This document shows, in pieces, positions 1 through 9,504 of a stretch of DNA of 64,000 nucleotides; position 1 is the stretch's first letter, and the number at the start of each line of letters is the position of its first letter. This stretch comes from Segatella albensis DSM 11370 = JCM 12258 (GTDB lineage Bacteria; Bacteroidota; Bacteroidia; Bacteroidales; Bacteroidaceae). Below the pieces are notes generated by a model. It was not told where the DNA came from, made no database searches, and saw nothing but the letters and a program-made list of their open reading frames with translations. The position numbers and the translations under genes were made by a program. Location: assembly GCF_000426565.1 (NCBI RefSeq), contig NZ_AUFP01000001.1, positions 288,486 through 352,485 on the forward strand, written 5' to 3'.

Positions 1-610
1 CCATAGTGCATAAGCCGAAAACTACAGTGTGAGCGCGGGTAAGAAAGTCAGCACCGAAATTAGGGATGAAGATACAGGAACCGATGATACATAGGTCGAC
101 AGCGATCAATACCGTACCCAGCGAGAAGTTATGATATTTGTTTACCGATGCAGCAATAATATCAGTACCCCCCGTAGAACCATTATGCAAGAATACGATA
201 GCCAGTGAAGTACCCGTCATAATACATCCAATGACGAGCGACATAAATTCCTGTCCTGCTCCAAGTATTTGATGCATTTCACCATGAGGCCCTGTCACCA
301 TCCTTTGAGCAGCCCACAACAGGAATGAAAGCATAAAGATTGCATAAATGGTCTTCATTAGGAATTTTAATCCCAGTATTTTCAGTGCCATTACCAGCAG
401 TAAGGCATTGATGATAAAATACGAAAAAGAGATTTCAATGCCGGTAGCATAGAAGATGATAGCCGACAAACCCGTGATGCCACCTGTTACAATTTTATAT
501 GGCAATAAGAAAACTGTCCATCCGAAGGTGTACAGCATGAGGCCGAGGGTTATATAGATATAATCCTTTGCCTCATTCCAGTATTCCTGTTTATTCAGTG
601 TTTTTATCAT
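1..610 (-). CDS. YitT family (DUF161) membrane protein, partial at window edge
   Basis: The frame starts at ATG 610 and runs off the left edge of the window, so about 203 N-terminal residues are visible. After a polar N-terminus (MIKTLNKQEYWNEAKDY) come repeated hydrophobic segments and the glycine-rich stretches VTGGITGLSAI and NGSTGGTDIIAA, which are typical of the YitT/DUF161 family of integral membrane proteins. The substrate is unknown for the family. Its start lies 11 nt after the leuS stop, so it is probably co-transcribed with leuS. The C-terminal cytoplasmic domain usual in this family would lie outside the window. Confidence 0.85.
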   Translation of the reverse strand, partial: MIKTLNKQEYWNEAKDYIYITLGLMLYTFGWTVFLLPYKIVTGGITGLSAIIFYATGIEISFSYFIINALLLVMALKILGLKFLMKTIYAIFMLSFLLWAAQRMVTGPHGEMHQILGAGQEFMSLVIGCIMTGTSLAIVFLHNGSTGGTDIIAASVNKYHNFSLGTVLIAVDLCIIGSCIFIPNFGADFLTRAHTVVFGLCTM

Positions 611-621
611 ACAGATAATTA

Positions 622-3480
622 TTACTTTTTCAATACGATGTTTACGATTCGCTTAGGTACTACGATCACTTTCAGGATATCCTTTCCGTCGATGTATTTA
701 GCACTTCTTTCGTCAGCCAATACAGCTTTCTCTATCTGATCGTTTGTAGCATCGGCTGCAAAGTTCATTTGGAAACGAGCCTTTCCATTGAAACTGATGG
801 TAAGTTGCATTTCACTTTCTATCAGATATTTCTCATCATAGCTTGGCCATTGTGCGTCGCAGACACTACCCTCGTTGCCTAATGCGTGCCAGAGTTCCTC
901 AGCGATATGAGGAGCGAAAGGAGCTATCAGCACTACCATATCCTGCAGAAGTTGACGATTGTGGCATTTCTGCTGACCCAATTCGTTTACTGCAATCATG
1001 AAGGCAGAGATAGAAGTGTTGTAACTGAATTTCTCGATATCCTCGCTTACCTTCTTAATCAACTTGTGTACACTCTTCAAACTGTCCTTGCTTGCTTCTT
1101 CATCGTTTACAGCCAACTGGTCACTATTCTTTTCCCAGAATAGATTCCAGAACTTCTTCAGGAAGCGGAAGCAACCATCGATACCGTTGGTGTCCCAAGG
1201 TTTACTTGCTTCTACAGGACCTAAGAACATTTCATATAGACGAAGAGTATCAGCACCATATTCAGCAATGATGTCGTCTGGATTTACTACGTTGTACATA
1301 GATTTAGACATTTTCTCGATAGCCCATCCACATATATATTTACCATCTTCAAGGATAAATTCTGCATCTTTGTATTCTGGGCGCCAATTTTTGAAAGCTT
1401 CAGTATCAAGGATATCATTCTTTACCAAGTTTACCCATACATGGATAGGAGTTGTATCATATTGATCTTTTAATCCCTTAGATACAAAGACCGGTGCCTT
1501 ACTGTGATCGTCGCTATTTACGCGATATACAAAGTTAGAACGACCTTGAATCATACCTTGGTTTACAAGTTTATGGAAAGGTTCTTCTTGGCAGCTTATA
1601 CCGTTATCAAACAAGAACTTGTTCCAGAAACGACTGTATATCAAGTGACCTGTAGCATGCTCTGTACCACCTACATAGAGATCCACATTCTGCCAGTATT
1701 CGTCAGCTTCCTTGCTAACGAGAGCCTCGTCGTTCTTAGGATCCATATAGCGCAGATAATAAGCACTTGAACCAGCGAAACCTGGCATTGTGCAAAGTTC
1801 GAGAGGGAAAACAGTCTTGTTGTCTACCAATTCCTTATCAACAATTTGTTTCTTCTCAGCATCCCAAGCCCATTTCTTAGCACGGCCCAATGGTGGTTCA
1901 CCGCTCTCTGTAGGTTCATATTTGTCGATTTCAGGCAATTCCAGTGGCAAGCACTCCTCTGGAACCATCTGTGGCATACCGTCTTTGTAATATACAGGGA
2001 ATGGTTCACCCCAGTATCTTTGACGAGAGAAGATAGCATCGCGAAGACGATAGTTTACTTTAACACGACCTATTCCCTTCTCGGTAACAAACTTCTTAGT
2101 GGCTGCGATAGCTTCCTTTACGGTGAGACCGTTCAGGCTGAAGCCATCCATACCTTGTTTTCCTGCAGCAGGAGAATTGGTGACGATACCCTCTTTGGCA
2201 TCGAAACTTTCCTCACTAACATCAGCCCCCTCAATCAACGGGATGATAGGCAAGTTGAAATGCTTGGCAAAAGCATAGTCACGACTATCGTGTGCTGGTA
2301 CAGCCATGATAGCTCCTGTACCATAACCGGCCAAGACATATTCTGAAATCCATATAGGAATAGCTTCACCTGTGAATGGGTTGATGCCATAGCTACCAGA
2401 GAAAACACCGGTAACCTTACGGTCTGACATACGCTCCAGTTCGGTACGTTTCTTCACGTAGTCGAGATATTTCTCTACTTCTTCTTTCTGTTCGGCTGTT
2501 ACTACCTGTTCTACATATTCACTTTCCGGAGCTAGAACCATGAAGGTGACACCAAACATGGTATCTGCACGTGTGGTGAAGATCGTAAGCTTAACATCAC
2601 TATCCTTCACAGCGAATTGAACCTCAGTACCTTCAGAGCGACCAATCCAGTTCTTCTGAGTTTCGGTAATAGAATCGCTCCACTTTACGGTGTCGAGTCC
2701 ATCCAGCAAGCGTTGAGCATAAGCGCTTACACGGAGACACCATTGCTGCATTTTTTTCTGAACAACAGGATATCCGCCACGTTCAGAGACACCATTTACC
2801 ACCTCATCGTTGGCCAATACAGTTCCTAGTCCAGGACACCAGTTTACTACAGTTTCGCCAAGATAAGCGATACGATAGTTCATCAGCGTTTTCTGTTTCT
2901 CGACGTCGCTCATAGCCTTCCACTCATCAGCAGTAAACTCGAGTTCTTCGCTCTGTGCGACATTCAGGTTGTTGGTACCCTCTTTCTCGAAATGTTCTAT
3001 CAACTTTTCGATAGGCTGAGCTTTCTTGCAATCGTTGCAATAGAACTCCTTGAACATTTTCTGGAAAGCCCATTGAGTCCAATGATAATATTTAGGGTCA
3101 CAGGTACGAACTTCACGATCCCAATCGAAGCAGAAGCCAATCTTGTCGAGCTGTTCACGATAGTGGGCGATATTTGCTTCTGTCGTGATGGCAGGGTGCT
3201 GTCCAGTCTGGATAGCATACTGTTCTGCAGGAAGGCCATAGGCATCATAACCCATAGGGTTGAGCACGTTGAAACCTTTCAGTCGTTTATAGCGAGCATA
3301 GATGTCGCTGGCGATATATCCTAGAGGGTGACCTACATGAAGACCCGCACCTGATGGATAAGGGAACATGTTGAGTACGTAGAATTTCTTTTTGTTCTTG
3401 TCTTCGACAACCTTATAGGTCTTGTTCTTGACCCATTCCCGTTGCCATCTCTCTTCGATTTCACTGAAGTTGTAATCCAT
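622..3480 (-). CDS. leuS: Leucyl-tRNA synthetase
   Basis: Class Ia aminoacyl-tRNA synthetase that charges tRNA-Leu in the cytosol. The 952-aa product has the HIGH-type signature HVGH at residues 48-51, a CP1 editing insertion with the [12 protein letters not shown] stretch, and the KMSKS loop near residue 723 followed by the anticodon-binding domain. At 952 aa it is longer than E. coli LeuRS (about 860), which is common in Bacteroidota because of extra insertions. The start follows a promoter whose boxes lie 60-90 nt upstream. A YitT-type gene follows after 11 nt and is probably in the same transcript. Confidence 0.98.
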   Translation of the reverse strand: MDYNFSEIEERWQREWVKNKTYKVVEDKNKKKFYVLNMFPYPSGAGLHVGHPLGYIASDIYARYKRLKGFNVLNPMGYDAYGLPAEQYAIQTGQHPAITTEANIAHYREQLDKIGFCFDWDREVRTCDPKYYHWTQWAFQKMFKEFYCNDCKKAQPIEKLIEHFEKEGTNNLNVAQSEELEFTADEWKAMSDVEKQKTLMNYRIAYLGETVVNWCPGLGTVLANDEVVNGVSERGGYPVVQKKMQQWCLRVSAYAQRLLDGLDTVKWSDSITETQKNWIGRSEGTEVQFAVKDSDVKLTIFTTRADTMFGVTFMVLAPESEYVEQVVTAEQKEEVEKYLDYVKKRTELERMSDRKVTGVFSGSYGINPFTGEAIPIWISEYVLAGYGTGAIMAVPAHDSRDYAFAKHFNLPIIPLIEGADVSEESFDAKEGIVTNSPAAGKQGMDGFSLNGLTVKEAIAATKKFVTEKGIGRVKVNYRLRDAIFSRQRYWGEPFPVYYKDGMPQMVPEECLPLELPEIDKYEPTESGEPPLGRAKKWAWDAEKKQIVDKELVDNKTVFPLELCTMPGFAGSSAYYLRYMDPKNDEALVSKEADEYWQNVDLYVGGTEHATGHLIYSRFWNKFLFDNGISCQEEPFHKLVNQGMIQGRSNFVYRVNSDDHSKAPVFVSKGLKDQYDTTPIHVWVNLVKNDILDTEAFKNWRPEYKDAEFILEDGKYICGWAIEKMSKSMYNVVNPDDIIAEYGADTLRLYEMFLGPVEASKPWDTNGIDGCFRFLKKFWNLFWEKNSDQLAVNDEEASKDSLKSVHKLIKKVSEDIEKFSYNTSISAFMIAVNELGQQKCHNRQLLQDMVVLIAPFAPHIAEELWHALGNEGSVCDAQWPSYDEKYLIESEMQLTISFNGKARFQMNFAADATNDQIEKAVLADERSAKYIDGKDILKVIVVPKRIVNIVLKK

Positions 3481-3541
3481 TTGAATCTATATTATTTGTT
3501 TTGTTTTCTTATATAAAGAAGAACGCACACGCGTTCAAACC

Positions 3542-3573
3542 GCAAAATTACTATAAAATAGCGAGATAGCAAA
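3542..3573 (-). promoter_or_regulatory. Promoter of leuS
   Basis: On the minus strand there is TTTG (3573-3570), a 19-bp gap, then TAATTTTGC (3550-3542). This is a full match to the Bacteroidota -33/-7 consensus. The predicted leader is about 60 nt. Confidence 0.75.
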
Positions 3574-3591
3574 ATAATAAATAGGAAATTC

Positions 3592-3624
3592 CTTGGAGGG
3601 TATGGTTTTAAAAATTATATTTGC
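3592..3624 (+). promoter_or_regulatory. Promoter of the rubredoxin gene
   Basis: CTTG (3592-3595), a 20-bp gap, then TATATTTGC (3616-3624) match the Bacteroidota promoter. The ATG follows about 60 nt later. The leuS promoter lies back to back about 20 bp away. Confidence 0.7.
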
Positions 3625-3687
3625 AACGACTTGAGATCATAATAATCTAAAGTAAGCATTTTATTAACTTATAAAAAACAAGACATT

Positions 3688-3852
3688 ATGAAGAAGTATG
3701 TATGTAATGTTTGCGGATATGTATATGATCCGGCAAAGGGCGATCCTGATAGTGGTATACAGCCAGGGACACCTTTTGAGAGTATTCCAGATGACTGGGA
3801 GTGCCCTGTATGTGGTGTCGGTAAAGAAGATTTTTCGGCCGTAGAAGAATAG
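3688..3852 (+). CDS. Rubredoxin
   Basis: A 54-aa one-electron carrier. Two CxxC pairs (C6/C9 and C39/C42) ligate the single iron, in the contexts YVCNVCGY and WECPVCGV, which are diagnostic of rubredoxin. Length and spacing are canonical. In anaerobes rubredoxin typically donates electrons to rubrerythrin or superoxide reductase, but neither gene is adjacent here. It is monocistronic, with its own promoter upstream and a hairpin terminator immediately downstream. Confidence 0.97.
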   Translation: MKKYVCNVCGYVYDPAKGDPDSGIQPGTPFESIPDDWECPVCGVGKEDFSAVEE

Positions 3853-3871
3853 TTTTTCTGATCATTTATTT

Positions 3872-3918
3872 TTTCGCCATTCAATATATCGCAAATATGT
3901 TGAATGGCGAAATTTCTT
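3872..3918 (+). terminator. Terminator after rubredoxin
   Basis: A perfect 12-bp inverted repeat (TTCGCCATTCAA at 3873-3884, its complement at 3900-3911) with a 15-nt loop is followed by a T-rich tract. Confidence 0.75.
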
Positions 3919-4628
3919 TATTGTATTCGAATACCCGTATAATTGTTTACAAGATTCAGATAAAGTGGCAACTTGATGAATCATAGGGTAGGGGTGACAG
4001 ATGACAAATGACAGTTGAATTCAGAAATGTTTAACGAACATTAAATTCCTTAATTTTTCATCGATAAAAGGTGCTCATAATTCGCGAATTTAAAATTAAA
4101 GACAGGTTGATTATGAATATTGAAAATATGAGTAAAATGTAATTTGGTGATTATCAGAGAGTTGTAATTTTATGCCTGCATATATCTTTGAAATATACTG
4201 GAAATATCGGCTTATTCAGTTAACTACATAAGGCTACACACCTATTCGTGTGAGTTTACGAAGTTAACTACGTAAGTCGATGAAGTTAACTGCGTTCAAA
4301 AATCCAATCTTTTGTGAATCATTTTTCGACCTTTTTCGAGTTTTGACGATTGTCGCATACTCTAGATGAAGCAAAAATCTTGTCAATTAATTTTTAACAT
4401 TTCCATGGTAAAGTTTAAATTAACAGGATTCAAATAGAGAATATGCAACCATTATAATACCAATTGTGAATATAATTAGTAAAACATAATTATGGATTCC
4501 CATGACATTTAATAAAATCATCGTCTTTTTAGTTATTATCTGTATTATATTGCAAAGGTAAGAAAAATAATAGTAGGGTGAATTAGTAGAAAACATTTTT
4601 TTGATGATGTGCTAAGAATAATTAAAAG
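3919..4628. other. AT-rich intergenic region with short GTTAACT repeats
   Basis: About 710 bp with no supportable gene. It contains three near-copies of AGTTAACTRCRT (4218-4232, 4262-4276, 4283-4297), the first two extending into ..TAAG. It also has the palindrome ATTCGCGAAT near 4080. I see no recognised RNA gene or mobile element. Confidence 0.5.
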
Positions 4629-4865
4629 ATGCTTAATTTGGGCGAAGTTTCGAGATTATATCGTATTTTCAAAAATACAGTACCAAATGGTGGTGAACAG
4701 TTGCTTGGTCATTTCAAGACAAGTGGCTCGTATATCGTTAAATTCCGCGCTTGTGTACCTGGTAAACAGTTTAAAGAGTATGTTTATATAACGAATCCAA
4801 GTATCGAGGTCGAGAACAAGAATACCACGAAACTTTATGCTCTGAACGACTTTAAAGTACGGTAA
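4629..4865 (+). CDS. Hypothetical 78-aa protein
   Basis: I do not recognise this protein. It has no signal peptide or membrane segment, mixed polarity, two glycines (NGGEQL) and an asparagine/lysine-rich C-terminus. An in-frame TAA lies one codon before the ATG, so the start cannot move upstream. A weak promoter-like TATATTGC lies about 80 bp upstream, and a hairpin terminator follows the stop. An overlapping 60-aa frame starting at 4609 is less convincing. The compact gene-like arrangement (start, stop, terminator) supports a real small gene, but an old gene fragment cannot be excluded. Confidence 0.5.
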   Translation: MLNLGEVSRLYRIFKNTVPNGGEQLLGHFKTSGSYIVKFRACVPGKQFKEYVYITNPSIEVENKNTTKLYALNDFKVR

Positions 4866-4888
4866 TCTTTATTATTTATTTTTGATAA

Positions 4889-4931
4889 AATGCCCTCATA
4901 CATCTTAGACAAAAAAATGTGTGAGGGCATT
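4889..4931. terminator. Bidirectional terminator between the 78-aa gene and the PAP2 gene
   Basis: TGCCCTCATACA (4891-4902) pairs with TGTGTGAGGGCA (4918-4929) with one non-Watson-Crick position. T-rich tracts on both sides suit both convergent genes. Confidence 0.65.
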
Positions 4932-4958
4932 ATGTTTAGAACGCAGAAGCGTCATCTT

Positions 4959-6365
4959 TTATTTAGAATTTGAAGTTGCAAGGAATTTTGAATATTCATT
5001 TTTGGCAGCATCTAATTCCTTGACAAATTCAGGAACAGCATGCAGACGGGCAAACATTACGGATGCCTGAATTCTTGCAGCGTCTACATCACTCTGCCAG
5101 TGATAACCGGCTATGACACGACTCTGTCCATAATCAAAACCACGCTTCAGAATTTCTTCGCTGCGTGTAGGGTTGATCTCTGTCAACAACAAAGCATCCA
5201 TCCAACCAGCTAAGGTATGATAAGAAGGGTAGGAGCTACTCTTGATATGACTTGCTTCCTCTGAAGGAATAATAGTACCCTCGCCAAAGCGCACATAAGG
5301 ACGCTTACGGAAAGACTGGTTCTTGAGAAATTTCCCCACTGCGTAGAGATCATTGCTTACTTTCTCCATGAGAGTCAATAGTTTTGGCAAAGTCTGTTTG
5401 TTTATCGTACTACCGAAAGCCTTAGAATAGTTGGTTGCAATATCTTTTGCCCACGCTGCAGCATCTGTAATTGCCTGTGAGCCTCTTTCGGTTCTCAACC
5501 CCTTGCCTTGCCAGTAGCCATAATAGTCTTTGAATATACGAATATTCATGGTATCTGGAGGAGCAGGCATAAACTTTCGGACGGAAGCATATTGATCAAC
5601 AGGAAGAAATCCGTTGCTACTAGGGATATTGTTTATTTGTGTTTTCGATATCTTGATATATTCTTTCTTTGCAGACTCTAAGTCCTTACAGAATTGTGTG
5701 TCGGCATGTATGCGTGCATAGGCAGCGGCAGCTACCGTGAAGGCTGCATCTACATCGCTCTGCCAATGAAATCCGGCTATAACACGGTTGATACCATACT
5801 GATAACCACACGAAATAATCGTATCTTGGCGGGTTGGATTGATTTCACTAAGTAGTAGTGCCAAACACCAGCCTCGGTTGGTATGGCCGGAAGGGTAGGA
5901 ACCATCATGAAGCAGATCCTCTTCATCCATAGGGTAGATGGTATGTTCGTTGAATTGTGCGTAAGGGCGACGACGGAAATAATATTTCTTGGCCTTGGTA
6001 ACAGCCTGATAGGTAGAATTCAGGTATTTTTCGACCAAGTGATAGAGTTTGGGTGTACGCTCTTTGGTGATGGTCATTCCAAAGGCACTACTGAAATAAA
6101 CCAATGTGCTGTCGAGGTCCCATACGGCTCCAAAGCGAGCTTGCTCTACACGTTTAGGGTTGTTTCTTTGAGTCTTTCCCCATAGATACTGGTTGAAGTC
6201 ATCAACAAACGAAAGTGATGCCGTGTCAGGGGGAGCAGGAAGATAATTTACGGCATTTGGAAATTGATCGAGTGATAGATACAGATTTGTTGATTTCTTT
6301 TGTGCAAAAGCTATGGATGCTGATAGCAGAAACAAAATCAATAAATTCTCAAATTTATTATTCAT
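4959..6365 (-). CDS. Secreted double-domain PAP2/class A acid phosphatase
   Basis: A 468-aa exported protein with signal peptide MNNKFENLLILFLLSASIAFA. It holds two tandem copies of a class A non-specific acid phosphatase (PhoN/PAP2) domain. The family signature is K-x6-RP, PSGH, SR-x5-H-x3-D. Copy 1 has K126/R133-P134, PSGH at 158-161, and NR (193-194)-H200-D204. Copy 2 has K348/R355-P356, PSYH at 380-383, and SR (415-416)-H422-D426. Each copy therefore departs at one motif (N for S in copy 1, Y for G in copy 2). It probably hydrolyses phosphate esters in the periplasm or at the cell surface. It is last in a minus-strand operon, 52 nt behind the fimbrillin-like gene; no functional link is known. 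Confidence 0.9.
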   Translation of the reverse strand: MNNKFENLLILFLLSASIAFAQKKSTNLYLSLDQFPNAVNYLPAPPDTASLSFVDDFNQYLWGKTQRNNPKRVEQARFGAVWDLDSTLVYFSSAFGMTITKERTPKLYHLVEKYLNSTYQAVTKAKKYYFRRRPYAQFNEHTIYPMDEEDLLHDGSYPSGHTNRGWCLALLLSEINPTRQDTIISCGYQYGINRVIAGFHWQSDVDAAFTVAAAAYARIHADTQFCKDLESAKKEYIKISKTQINNIPSSNGFLPVDQYASVRKFMPAPPDTMNIRIFKDYYGYWQGKGLRTERGSQAITDAAAWAKDIATNYSKAFGSTINKQTLPKLLTLMEKVSNDLYAVGKFLKNQSFRKRPYVRFGEGTIIPSEEASHIKSSSYPSYHTLAGWMDALLLTEINPTRSEEILKRGFDYGQSRVIAGYHWQSDVDAARIQASVMFARLHAVPEFVKELDAAKNEYSKFLATSNSK

Positions 6366-6417
6366 AGTTTATATTTTAATTAGTTCTTTATTCTGTCTGT
6401 CCGGAATTTCTGAGGTA

Positions 6418-6987
6418 TTAGTTCCATCCACTTACCTCACCGGAAAATTGCATGTTTTCAAGGTTTAGTATGACGTTTATCTCATAATTGTTTCCAGCAA
6501 TGAAATTACGAGACTTAAAAGTCTTGGTGATAGTACTTTTGATTTCGCTGTATCCTTTCTGTAAATGATGGTCAAGTGTACGTATCTGATAAGTGGTTTC
6601 TATCTTGATAGTGGCATCACCAGATAAGATAAACACAGCAATTCTGTTGCTGTCGGCAGAGAGACTTTCCTCATGATGTAATACCTGATCATCTTTTACT
6701 GCTGTGACTTTAATATTTGATACCGATACCATTGTATTATGATTACTTTGTTCGATGATATTACCCATATTGTTTTTAACTCTGAAGTTTACTCGAAGTT
6801 TTGCATAATAAAATCTCTCACTATTACTGTTACTATTGTTATTTTCCGTAATAGTGAGGATTGGTAAACTATTCTTAATATTGTATTTATTAACATTTAT
6901 TCCGTTCTCAAGGTCGGAATCCTTATTGCATCCTATTAGCATTGTTGCCATGATGCATAAGGTTAACAAAGTTAAATTTAATCGCAT
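6418..6987 (-). CDS. Small fimbrillin-like lipoprotein
   Basis: A 189-aa lipoprotein; the signal MRLNLTLLTLCIMATMLIGC ends in lipobox LIGC, with C20 as the predicted lipidated residue. The rest is beta-rich with an Asn/Ser-rich linker (NNNSNSNS). The C-terminus, YEINVILNLENMQFSGEVSGW, resembles the last strand of Bacteroidales fimbrillin (FimA/Mfa-like) proteins, which often end in a strand followed by Trp. It sits directly after DUF3575 and DUF5119 genes, the usual fimbrial-locus partners. The fimbrillin assignment is inferred from context and this C-terminus. At 189 aa it is far shorter than usual fimbrillins (300 or more). Confidence 0.55.
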   Translation of the reverse strand: MRLNLTLLTLCIMATMLIGCNKDSDLENGINVNKYNIKNSLPILTITENNNSNSNSERFYYAKLRVNFRVKNNMGNIIEQSNHNTMVSVSNIKVTAVKDDQVLHHEESLSADSNRIAVFILSGDATIKIETTYQIRTLDHHLQKGYSEIKSTITKTFKSRNFIAGNNYEINVILNLENMQFSGEVSGWN

Positions 6988-7032
6988 GTTTTTATTTTTG
7001 GTAAGTTAATGTTTTCGCTTGAGCGGAGAATT

Positions 7033-8178
7033 TTATAGGCCGATATCTATGTCGCCTCCTTCTTCCCATTTATCTACTTCGGCATCGAATCCGCTACCAC
7101 TTCCGTCATCATCATCGACAGGAATTACATCTGGAAGTTTTGGTATTATAAAGCGAGGTCGAGGCTTTTCTTCACCGCTTGGGTCGTTCTCGTCAATATC
7201 TGTATTGATGATTAACTCAAGGTTTTGCATTGCTGGTATTGCTATCGCACGGGTGGCATCTGCATATGAGAACATATCACCTACACAGAAAGAAAGAGTG
7301 AGGGTGGATTTGTCACGCAAAGTATAGTTGAGGGTAAGACGGTTGAGAGAACTGTCTCGTTCTGTGACATCTTCAGTGCCGTGAGGAAGACCGAAAGTAG
7401 TAATGACGGTAGATACCCATCCGTTAGTAGCGCCCACGGAATCTAATGTTATTTTCCAATCATCCAATAAGTGTATACCGCTTTCTGTCGTATTGTGTTG
7501 TACTCCTGGCATATATCCGTCTGCCAGTCCTGAAAGACTACCAGCTAGTTTCTTCAGATTGGTGATGCCATTAGTACGAATACGAATCTCCAGTTTGATT
7601 GCCATGGGCTGAGGTATTTCCTTGTAAACATATACAATGGAATCAGAACATTCATCGCAATCTTCTGTTTGGAAAGCCTTACAATAAGAGGATTCAACCA
7701 TGTCTTTGGTTATTTCTATTGTATCGTAGGCAAAAGCGAAAGGTTCAGGGTCACACATGTATTCAACTCCTTGATCCCACTTTCCATTCACATATTGGGT
7801 GAGTGGGTTAAGTTTGACATAAAAGGAGTCTATATTTTGGGTGTTGTGGAAACTGAGTGTACTGAACTCATCTGGAGTAAGATTGAATATCAGTAGACGA
7901 TAGTTGTCGACAGGGCGTTTGAGGTCTATCGTATTTACGCTGTTGGTGATCTCACTTTTTACACCTGTATTTTCTCCATACGTAAATACGGACATACCAG
8001 TAGGGAGAGAACCAAAATCGGTCATCCAGTCTACATCCACACTGAAATTTGCATTGATTTCACTAAACTTATAAACATTGCGTCGATTGATGAAACTTTC
8101 TTCATCGCATGAAGTTAGTGCCGTGATGCAAAAAATTATGGTAAAAACCAAAGAGCAGGAGAAAAATAGCTTTCTCAT
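7033..8178 (-). CDS. DUF5119 family lipoprotein (fimbria-associated)
   Basis: A 381-aa lipoprotein with signal MRKLFFSCSLVFTIIFCITALTSC and lipobox LTSC. The FSVDVDW strand, the RLLIFNL segment, a GLADGYMPG stretch and the IKLEIRIRTNGI region fit the DUF5119 family, which recurs in Bacteroidales fimbrial operons beside DUF3575 and Mfa2-type genes. The C-terminus is acidic and low-complexity (VDDDDGSGSG, then WEEGGDIDIGL). The start lies 3 nt after the upstream stop, so the two genes are translationally close. The molecular role is unknown; an accessory or assembly role at the outer membrane is inferred. Confidence 0.75.
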   Translation of the reverse strand: MRKLFFSCSLVFTIIFCITALTSCDEESFINRRNVYKFSEINANFSVDVDWMTDFGSLPTGMSVFTYGENTGVKSEITNSVNTIDLKRPVDNYRLLIFNLTPDEFSTLSFHNTQNIDSFYVKLNPLTQYVNGKWDQGVEYMCDPEPFAFAYDTIEITKDMVESSYCKAFQTEDCDECSDSIVYVYKEIPQPMAIKLEIRIRTNGITNLKKLAGSLSGLADGYMPGVQHNTTESGIHLLDDWKITLDSVGATNGWVSTVITTFGLPHGTEDVTERDSSLNRLTLNYTLRDKSTLTLSFCVGDMFSYADATRAIAIPAMQNLELIINTDIDENDPSGEEKPRPRFIIPKLPDVIPVDDDDGSGSGFDAEVDKWEEGGDIDIGL

Positions 8179-8181
8179 GGT

Positions 8182-9357
8182 TTACCTCCTTTCTTTTTTA
8201 TGAGTTGCAAGAATCCACACTAAACTGACTTTTGCTTTTGTTGGACCAAAATAACTGAAATTAGAATTCTTACGCCATACTAGCATTTTATTGTTGCAAT
8301 GAGCTTCGTAACTACGATATGGCCCACCGACATAACCTGCGGAAATAGAGAATTCAAGGTTGAAATTCCGTTTGAGACGGCAGGCATATCCATAAGTAAG
8401 TCCTGTCGTGAAATATTCTCCTTGATGGCCCTTGGCATCCCATTCTAAATCGTAAAGACCACCACCGGCATATGCACCAAGGAAATGACCGGTAAGAGGT
8501 CGAGAGGATATGTTATTCTGCTTGTGGTTACGGTTGAACCACCAACGTAATTCACCTCCTGCATAGAATACCTCGTATGATCTTTCGTTATTATGCCATC
8601 TGTACCATGGAAACCATGTCTCTGCCATGATAGAGAACTGTTGCTTGCGACCTATCCATCTTTCCAATTCTATGTTTGGAGCCAAAGCAGCATCGTATAG
8701 TAAATTGGATTTTATAGCAAATAGAGGGGTATATGTAATGTAGATACTATCTCCATGAGTAGAAACCTCTGTTGATTCTGCGATGTGTGGAGTAAGTTGT
8801 ATAGGTCGTGATATCTTTGGAATGGTAGTTTTATCACTCCGAATGGTATCGTACTTCGGATGTACAATAGTATCGGAAGAATTCTTGAATAGAGTAGGCT
8901 GATATATAGAGAGTTGAACATCGTGCCCTTCATATTCTGAATCATCACGATAAGGAATCTTAATGCCAGTATGATTAACGACACGACAGAAATCGACGAG
9001 AACGATGTTATTCACGCCATGATAAGTTTCTGTAAGATTATAGGTTTTGAAGTGACGCTCTTTGATCCCCTTGCGAGTAATAAGTGCAGTCTTTACGCGA
9101 TTACATCTACGCATATTTTCATAGATATCGCCATCACTATAGCCAACTACCTTGATAGCACCATCTTTAAGTTTATGCTTATCAATACAAGAAAGAATTT
9201 TTTTTAGTCCGTTTTTATTAGAACCGTACATCTCCCAAAACATATCCTGTCCCGGACGAAAACGGAAAGCAACTCGACAAGAGTCGGCAATTTGTGCCTG
9301 TGTGACTAGAGTAGTTGTATAGATGAAAACCAATATGAAGATTCTCTTAATGCTCAT
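8182..9357 (-). CDS. DUF3575 family protein (fimbria-associated, outer-membrane type)
   Basis: A 391-aa exported protein with signal peptide MSIKRIFILVFIYTTTLVTQAQ. The N-terminal half carries an OmpA-like pattern (FRPGQDMFWEMYGSNK and IKVVGYSDGDIYENMRRCNRV). The C-terminal half is a DUF3575 domain (IKSNLLYDAALAPNIELERW, WFPWYRW, ELRWWFNR, then alternating strands suggesting a beta-barrel). It is first in the operon, with a clear promoter upstream in a region shared divergently with mutS. In Bacteroidales DUF3575 genes commonly accompany fimbrillin loci, so a role in surface-fibre assembly or anchoring is inferred. Confidence 0.75.
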   Translation of the reverse strand: MSIKRIFILVFIYTTTLVTQAQIADSCRVAFRFRPGQDMFWEMYGSNKNGLKKILSCIDKHKLKDGAIKVVGYSDGDIYENMRRCNRVKTALITRKGIKERHFKTYNLTETYHGVNNIVLVDFCRVVNHTGIKIPYRDDSEYEGHDVQLSIYQPTLFKNSSDTIVHPKYDTIRSDKTTIPKISRPIQLTPHIAESTEVSTHGDSIYITYTPLFAIKSNLLYDAALAPNIELERWIGRKQQFSIMAETWFPWYRWHNNERSYEVFYAGGELRWWFNRNHKQNNISSRPLTGHFLGAYAGGGLYDLEWDAKGHQGEYFTTGLTYGYACRLKRNFNLEFSISAGYVGGPYRSYEAHCNNKMLVWRKNSNFSYFGPTKAKVSLVWILATHKKERR

Positions 9358-9382
9358 GATAGTTACGCACTATTGTCCAAAT

Positions 9383-9414
9383 GCAAATTTAAGAAATAAA
9401 ATATTAATCTGCAA
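9383..9414 (-). promoter_or_regulatory. Promoter of the DUF3575-DUF5119 operon
   Basis: On the minus strand there is ATTG ending at 9412, a 20-bp gap, then TAAATTTGC (9391-9383). The predicted leader is about 20-25 nt. Confidence 0.7.
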
Positions 9415-9440
9415 TGATTTTTTTAAAAATATTTTAATTA

Positions 9441-9473
9441 TTTGTATAAATGATTGATTTTGAGTAATTTTGC
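9441..9473 (+). promoter_or_regulatory. Promoter of mutS, decides its start
   Basis: TTTG (9441-9444), a 20-bp gap, then TAATTTTGC (9465-9473). The longest frame would start at 9454, between the boxes, so the start at 9505 is preferred. Confidence 0.8.
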
Positions 9474-9504
9474 ATACTTGTATCCTGCAAAAAGTAATTA
9501 TAAA

